A stretch of 64,000 bases of DNA. Origin: Cyanoderma ruficeps (Eukaryota; Chordata; Aves; Passeriformes; Timaliidae). Made by a program: the position numbers and the translations under genes. Below, one piece after another: positions 39,201-64,000 of the stretch. How positions within the stretch are numbered: position 1 is the first letter of the stretch; each line of letters starts with the position of its first letter. The notes below the pieces were generated by a model. The model was not told where the DNA came from. It saw only the letters and a list, made by a program, of their open reading frames with translations, and made no database searches. The stretch spans positions 4,052,081 to 4,116,080 of the forward strand of contig VZDJ01000219.1 in NCBI GenBank assembly GCA_008694505.1. The letters run 5' to 3'.

Positions 39201-42200
39201 ACTGTGCTTTCAGATATTATCAGTAGTTTTATCTTTTAAATATACATTCCGAGCTATTAAATGCTAGATATAATAAAACAAAATAATAGCTAATAATCTG
39301 TGTAGCTTGCTTGCAATACCGAGATATAATAGCTTGTCTGACATTTTTTAGAGCCAATATTTACCTTTATCACTGGTAAGTGCCTCCTGAGACTCATTAT
39401 TCATGTAATTCCCATTAAGAGGCAGTAGTAAAACAGCCTGTTGTCTTACAACTCCTGTTGTTAAGTACATTATGTTTAGTAATAAATACGTCAGCTTTTG
39501 TTACATCAGAGAATTATTATTATTTCTTATCTCTAGACATTTATAAATAAATGAATCATGTTTATTTATAAACTTCTTTCCATTTATTTCTTGCAGTAGC
39601 CAGATAAAACTGCTTTTCTTTAGGTACCATGGTTATATCTCTTGAAGCTTACTTATTCCTTTTGAACCTAAGGCTGTAACAAAATTAATTTTTTGCTTTT
39701 TATGTCTTTTACTTTTCAATTAACCAAGGATGGTATTTAGGAAAAATAAAAGTTGTATTGAAAGATAAATTCTGTCAGTTTAGAATAATGTGGTAAAAGT
39801 ATCTCACAGAATTGAGTTACTTGAATATCTAATTGTTATTTCTACTGCCACTACTAAGGCCTAATATAGGAACATAACAAGTAACTTTAATTTGTCTGGT
39901 CAGTGGTTCCATGCAGATCTATAAATCAATATAAATTTCAAGCTTTTTTATATAGTTAAGAAAATGTTTTGCAGCAATGTAGAAGCCATCCTAAAAGCTT
40001 ACAAAGCATTTCTTTGAAGTGTGGTTCTGCTGCTAAGGGCAGTAATGGAAGAGGATCTCCAAGTAAGTGAGGTCTTTAAGTAACTTTCATTAATTCTACA
40101 GAAGCTGAATTATTTTTCCTGTGAGGCAGTGCAGGGATCTGGTGCTGATCAGATGACATATGTGAAATCAAACAAGGAGTGGAGCAAAGGTAGTGTGCTG
40201 GGCAGGCAACAGCAAATCACTGCTAAACAAATTTAACTTCTTGGGGCTGGTTTGGATCCTTAGGCTTGCACCACTTGAGGCTGATCAAATACTGCATATT
40301 CAAGGACACTTGAAAAGAAATTAATTGTATCTGTTTGCATTGAAATGTCCTTGGCTGAAGAAAGGGTTCAGCAAACACATCTTTGCTCCCTTGACAGCAC
40401 ATCCAGAAAAGCTGTGCCTTTTGTTGGTTGATCTGCAGCTTTTTGAGGGGAAGTGTCTCTAGTCTTTGGGTGAGATGACTGTAACAGCTGTGCTGCAAGT
40501 GCAAAATCCACTCAGAGCATCTTCAAATGCCTTAAAGCAGTTTAATAAAATAAATTTATCAGCATCTGTGAAGTCATCCTGCCAGTTTGGATGGGCCTAT
40601 GGCCAGAGAGCATGAGCCTATAGAAACTTGTCGTTTCAAGGCTTTTACCTCTCTTGTTGTATTTGACGTAGTTTGTAATCAGATGGAACATGACAGCAAC
40701 AGCTTGACAAGCTGATAATACACTTCACTTGCAAAATTCATGTGCTAGGACTGTAAACACATTTTTATTTAAGCTATGTCATGTTTATGCATAGCACAAG
40801 GACTTTTTCTTCAGTAGATCTGCTATGGAAGGTCTGAGGAGATCTAGCATTTTTATATTTTAAAGTATGACTGATATTTTTACAGCCCATAGAAAAAGTT
40901 TGGCTTTGGCCAGTCACACTAATTTATTTGGACAGTCATTCAGATACAAAGCACAGGCTGAAAGAAGTTATCTTATTACTTGCTCCTTGAAGCATGTGTG
41001 CCCCATTTTCCAGACATTAGGGTGTTTCATAAGCTGTTATTATTTATCATATTGATGAAAAATAGAAGGAGATAGAAAGAGAATCAGTTTTTTCAGGTCT
41101 TAGAGTCCAAGAGAAAGAATTTCATTACAAAAGTCATTGGTGGTGTAAAAATGGTTCTTGATCACTAAGAAAGTCCTGCAGTAGCTGCTAGGGATGATTC
41201 AAGGAACACTGAAGGAGCTTCTGTTGATGTAATATCAGAACAAACACAATTCCTGTGTCAGGGTGTCATGCTGGACTGACTGGTGGCTGTGAATCTGTCA
41301 CCTGATGAGACTGTTCTTCCACTCTTTGAAACTGAATAGTGTTTTATATATATATATTGGAGGTGGTTTTTTTTCTCTGAGTCAAATCTTGTTGCCTCTA
41401 GACATTTTGACTCATTTTTACTTGAGTAAAATTCTGCCTAAAATGTCTGAGCAGTGACAAAGATGTGAGAATCCCCATGTATGCTCTGCATCTGGCATGT
41501 GAACATAGGAGGTGGGTGTTCTAACACCTTCTTTACCATCCTCTTCCAGAAAAGCCCGTGTGGGTTTTCAGAGGGACTCATCTCTGTGGAGGCACTTGTA
41601 GGAGGCAAGGAACAGGGATTCAGACTGCATTATCCTCATTCAAAATAGAGGAAAGCATAATAAATTATTAGAATCTGAGTCCTTTCAGTCTTTTCTACCA
41701 TTTTGAAGAATCCTTCTGTAGGACTCCTGTTTAAAACCACTATGAATACTGTTACATACAAATACACACTTATATCAGCCTTTTGGATCCTCTAAAGCTG
41801 TATGTCTGTACATAGCTCTCCCTACAGAAGACCCCAAGCCTCGCTTTCCAGGATCATTTCCAAGAAAGTTTGAGGGCTGAATGCACTGGAATGACTTTTC
41901 CTCTCTCCTTTTTTCCATTTGGGAAAGAAAGAGGAGTTGAAAACTAAAATTTTCAAGGTATACATATGCTTGTTTGAAATCTACTCCTACAACTATTTTA
42001 ATGAGTGAAATATTGTTTTATACAGCCTGAGGTTCCTTTCTAACAGTCTTTCTTAGATCTGTGTGGTTATTAAGCAGTTAAATCTCTGGATTAAAGAGTC
42101 ATATTTTTACTTTCAATCTCTGGTTAGTCTGCCATTTTATCTCGTGGAAAATGCATTTTATTTTTTTCCTACCTTGTATTAGTCAATGTTGTGGTAGAAA

Positions 42201-42469
42201 ACCTTAACAATTGTTCATCTGATGCAATTGATTGCCTTACTGGATATACACAGTACAGAGTGAACTATCTTCTCTGAATGTCAAATCAGATTTGGGAAAT
42301 GTTCCTGTTATATATATCCCTGGAAAACACTGGACAGAAAATGACATCTATTAAAACTGCATTCATTACCAAATCCAAGGAAACGAAGTTTTTGAATGAA
42401 TAGCAGCTAATCAAGCAATGTGTCACAAAAGGCAGTAACTTAAGAAAACCAAAGTAAAACATTCACTTG
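36217..42469. other. Intergenic, with one GC-rich patch
   Basis: Mostly AT-rich. The segment 38455-38830 is GC-richer, with a G run and a palindromic CCTCCTGCAGGGACAC region. It lets one + frame stay open for about 220 codons from a TTG, with no recognisable domain. No gene was recognised, and no exon of GABRG2, the expected next gene, was seen. Confidence 0.6.
38455..38830. other. GC-rich patch of unknown nature
   Basis: About 375 bp with many CAGG and CCTG words, including CAGGGGGGGACCCACCCC. It may be a decayed mobile-element fragment or a regulatory element. The sequence shows only the compositional contrast. Confidence 0.3.
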
Positions 42470-42489
42470 CATTATTGAACATTTTTAGC

Positions 42490-42495
42490 TTTATT
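42490..42495 (-). terminator. Distal poly(A) signal candidate of GABRA1
   Basis: Minus-strand AATAAA followed within about 30-45 nt by a T/G-rich tract (TGTTTTACTTTGG). It is the last well-formed signal before the sequence becomes ordinary intergenic DNA. An alternative lies at 42597-42602. Confidence 0.4.
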
Positions 42496-44040
42496 ATTAT
42501 AATAGAATTACAGTCTGACATAAAATAAAGAGCTTTTGCTAAACTCTGTAAAGCAATACATGCTTCTGCCATAAACAACCTCTATTAGATTTAGGTTTTA
42601 TTGCCACATCACTGCACTGAGGTGCAATAAACATTCAATGTCATCTTTTTAAAATTATCTCAGGAGTAAACAGAAACTGTCCTCTATAAGAGTGTATCAT
42701 TATTTTCAAGGAAGACTTACTATTATTACATGGTTTAGCAAAGCGTTGTAAAAAAGCTACATAGAGAATACCTTGTCTTTGATAAACTGTGCAGTCAAGT
42801 TTATACAGTATAATACTATTGGCATAGACTAACTAAGAGGTGATATAATGCAATCATTGCATAGCAAAAAGCAGACTAGTTAAGTAATATTCACATCTAA
42901 TGTGCAAAATGCAGACCAAAAGGTAGCTATGAATTGCTCGAAAGATAAAATGCCCTAAATGAACACACTAGTGTAACGCCAAAAATAACAAGATAAACAA
43001 GTACACAGAAGTTAAAGAGCCATAGTTTATTTTTTTCTATACATATATCTACACATGATACCAGAGATGAAACATCCCCTTTAAAATAAGATCCAATCAG
43101 ATAACTTATCAAGTTCAGACAGGACTAAATGTTAGACAATGAAGCATTATTAAAAAAAAAAAACAAAAACTCTCTAAATCAAACATTAAATATTTCCTTT
43201 TGTAGATGGAGACTGTTAACTTTTTGATTTATTAAGAGTTTAGAAATCACTGCCTATTAAACTTGACTCTCAGTAGCTGTTTCTCTAAAGGCTCATGTAG
43301 CACTGGTTCAAAATCCATTCAATAGCATAAATTACACTTTTTAATTGATCCTTGCAAATATCCACCATTCTTCCCATCTCTTTGAAAAAACTTTATCTGA
43401 AAGTTTATTTCTAAGAGTTAGCAGTAATGATACTGACTAGAATTTCTTTTAAGGGAGCACAATACCTGCAAAATGGACATCTTGTATTTAAAGCCCTTAC
43501 ATATTGTTCCTACAAATATATTGCTACAGTAAAAATGAAATGTAGTAAGTTTACTCAATAAAATCTATTTTCCTGTACATTCTTTTATGTATGACTTCTT
43601 TGTATTTAATGCTACATATATTACATCGCTTATTGTAACAGTTATGTTTCAGCAAATATAGCAGTAATATACAGATGAACTTCTGTCTTAACAAATATTT
43701 CACCATTTTTACCTACCAAATATAATCCCATACTTTAGTGTTTATGCATGACCTGAGCAGACCAGTCATTAATCTAATAGTATACATTGGATGACATTGT
43801 CAAATTGCAAGCTGCTGTACACTTAACCACTTTACAAATGGAATAAATTCCAAGCACTTTCTGCTTATTTATTTTTGTAAGCTTTCCAGTACCACTGATT
43901 TATTTTTTTCCTTTAATTCAGGCTCTAAATATGTTTTATTGAGCATTTAACAACATATTAAGAGCTAAGAGGTGAATCCTACACAATGTTTTAAGAACAC
44001 AACTTTAAAAAAGTAAAAAAATGTACAATCTCATGCTGCA

Positions 44041-44048
44041 TATTTACA
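44041..44048 (-). promoter_or_regulatory. Pumilio-type element in the 3' UTR
   Basis: Perfect TGTAAATA on the transcribed (minus) strand, matching the UGUANAUA consensus for PUM proteins, which repress or localise neuronal mRNAs. An eight-base match in 2.5 kb of AT-rich DNA can arise by chance. Confidence 0.3.
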
Positions 44049-44878
44049 GATATTATTTAAATACTATATTTTATCTTTCTGCTATTCATAAATCTCAGTC
44101 TAAAGCTTCTTTTAATGTATCATTTTATAAAAGAATACATTCAACATATCTAGAGCTTGCAAAAATTTTGTTGATTTTTTTGTTTGTTTGTTTTAACTCT
44201 CTAAAACGTAGTGATGAGTAAAAGCTATCTTTAAAGCATCCCAGAATTGTTTGGATTACACAGGTGATAGTAGAAATTTGGGATCTGCACTTGGTTGTGC
44301 AACTGGTTTTAAACCTAGTCTAGTGACAACTTAATGCTTGGAACAAGCTTGCAGTAAGAGAGCAGATTAAAGCATTTTTTACCATTAGAACTTATGTGCT
44401 ATACAGTGACAAACTGTACCTAGAGTGAGTAGATTTCCTTTCTCATTAAAGACTATTTAATATTATAAGTCAGGTAGTTTGGAACATAGAAGAGAAAAGG
44501 GATTAGGAAAATAACATATCTTATGGGATTCAGCAAATGGAAAGCTTTACATCCTTGAAAAGATTATAAACAGTGGCTGAATAAATGATACAGTCTAGGA
44601 TGTGCATCAGGAATGTCATAAAGAATATTTCCCCCCTCCCTAATAATCTTCTGAATAAAAATATCTTTTTCATGTACATATACACTATCTTTTGGGAATA
44701 TTCAGTATTAAGCTTGCTACAAATGTTTTTTTTTTTTCCACCCTCCCATTACTCTACAACTCTTTTCTATTTCCAAAAATCACTTTTCCAAAGTATATAG
44801 TTTATAATGTTCTCTCCCTCACACACAGGTTTTTTAAATATACAGCTATATTTTTACCTTTTGCTAACTAAAGAAACC

Positions 44879-44884
44879 TTTATT
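44879..44884 (-). terminator. Proximal poly(A) signal candidate of GABRA1
   Basis: Minus-strand AATAAA about 105 nt after the stop. A GTGTGTGAG stretch about 50-60 nt downstream could serve as the GU-rich element. If used, it would give a very short 3' UTR. Confidence 0.4.
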
Positions 44885-44988
44885 TTCTTTAAGACAGAGG
44901 CAATGAAGCAGATGGGAATTACCGTGTGTGAAAAAGGGAAGCAATTCCCAGAGCAAAAAACGAAACAGAACTATACGAATAAATGAGG

Positions 44989-63982
<18,994 letters not shown>

Positions 63983-64000
63983 CTACATCAATTCAGAAAA

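Larger units (their letters stand above)
42470..44988 (-). other. GABRA1: GABRA1 3' UTR (probable, long form)
   Basis: AT-rich sequence downstream of the stop codon, without coding signal. On the minus strand, AATAAA occurs at 44884-44879 with a GT-rich stretch about 50 nt further on. AATAAA also occurs at 42602-42597 and at 42495-42490, the latter followed by T/G-rich sequence. A long UTR of about 2.5 kb is typical for this gene in other vertebrates (from memory). A Pumilio-type element TGTAAATA lies at 44048-44041 on the minus strand. The exact end is inferred. Confidence 0.55.

Noticed and set aside
1..42469. Exons of GABRG2, expected downstream by synteny
   Set aside because: No signal-peptide exon or receptor segment was recognised on the minus strand; the gene probably lies beyond the left edge.

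Overview
The window looks like vertebrate nuclear DNA, most likely from a bird. It is AT-rich, lacks operon-like gene packing, and carries one spliced gene that can be followed exon by exon. The encoded protein is almost identical to vertebrate GABA-A receptor alpha-1. Its M3-M4 loop is one residue shorter than the human form and resembles the chicken form (from memory). The repeats I recognise are solo LTRs and simple repeats. I saw no Alu, LINE-1 or CR1 sequence that I could identify.

Gene content. The only gene is GABRA1, on the minus strand, entering at the right edge and ending at 44989. Six coding exons are present (63982-63762, 62196-62114, 57678-57535, 52295-52143, 49153-48951, 45297-44989; 221, 83, 144, 153, 203 and 309 nt). 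All have GT-AG borders and matching phases. They encode about 370 residues, from loop A of the extracellular domain to the stop codon. The signal peptide and first roughly 85 residues lie beyond position 64000. A long AT-rich 3' UTR probably runs from 44988 to about 42470, with a proximal poly(A) signal just after the stop and a distal one near 42490.

Layout. From 1 to about 42470 is the intergenic 3' flank of GABRA1. By conserved synteny the next gene would be GABRG2, but no exon of it was recognised here. This flank holds a degenerate TTAAG-rich array (1677-1955), solo LTRs at about 4206-4508 (-), 9234-9512 (-, with a perfect 6-bp target duplication), 16189-16815 (+) and 29630-30066 (+), a possible LTR at 35905-36216, and a CpG-rich patch at 28320-28720 with CTCF-like and YY1-like motifs. 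From 42470 to the end is GABRA1.

Most notable area. The exon encoding the M2 pore helix and M3 (48951-49153) has 65 of 67 codons ending in G or C, while neighbouring exons of the same gene are near or below half. It has a GC-rich minisatellite about 60 bp beyond its donor site. A sense-oriented LTR, bracketed by an approximately 80-bp direct repeat, lies within 100 bp of its acceptor. This fits a local recombination or biased-gene-conversion hotspot inside an otherwise AT-rich ion-channel gene.
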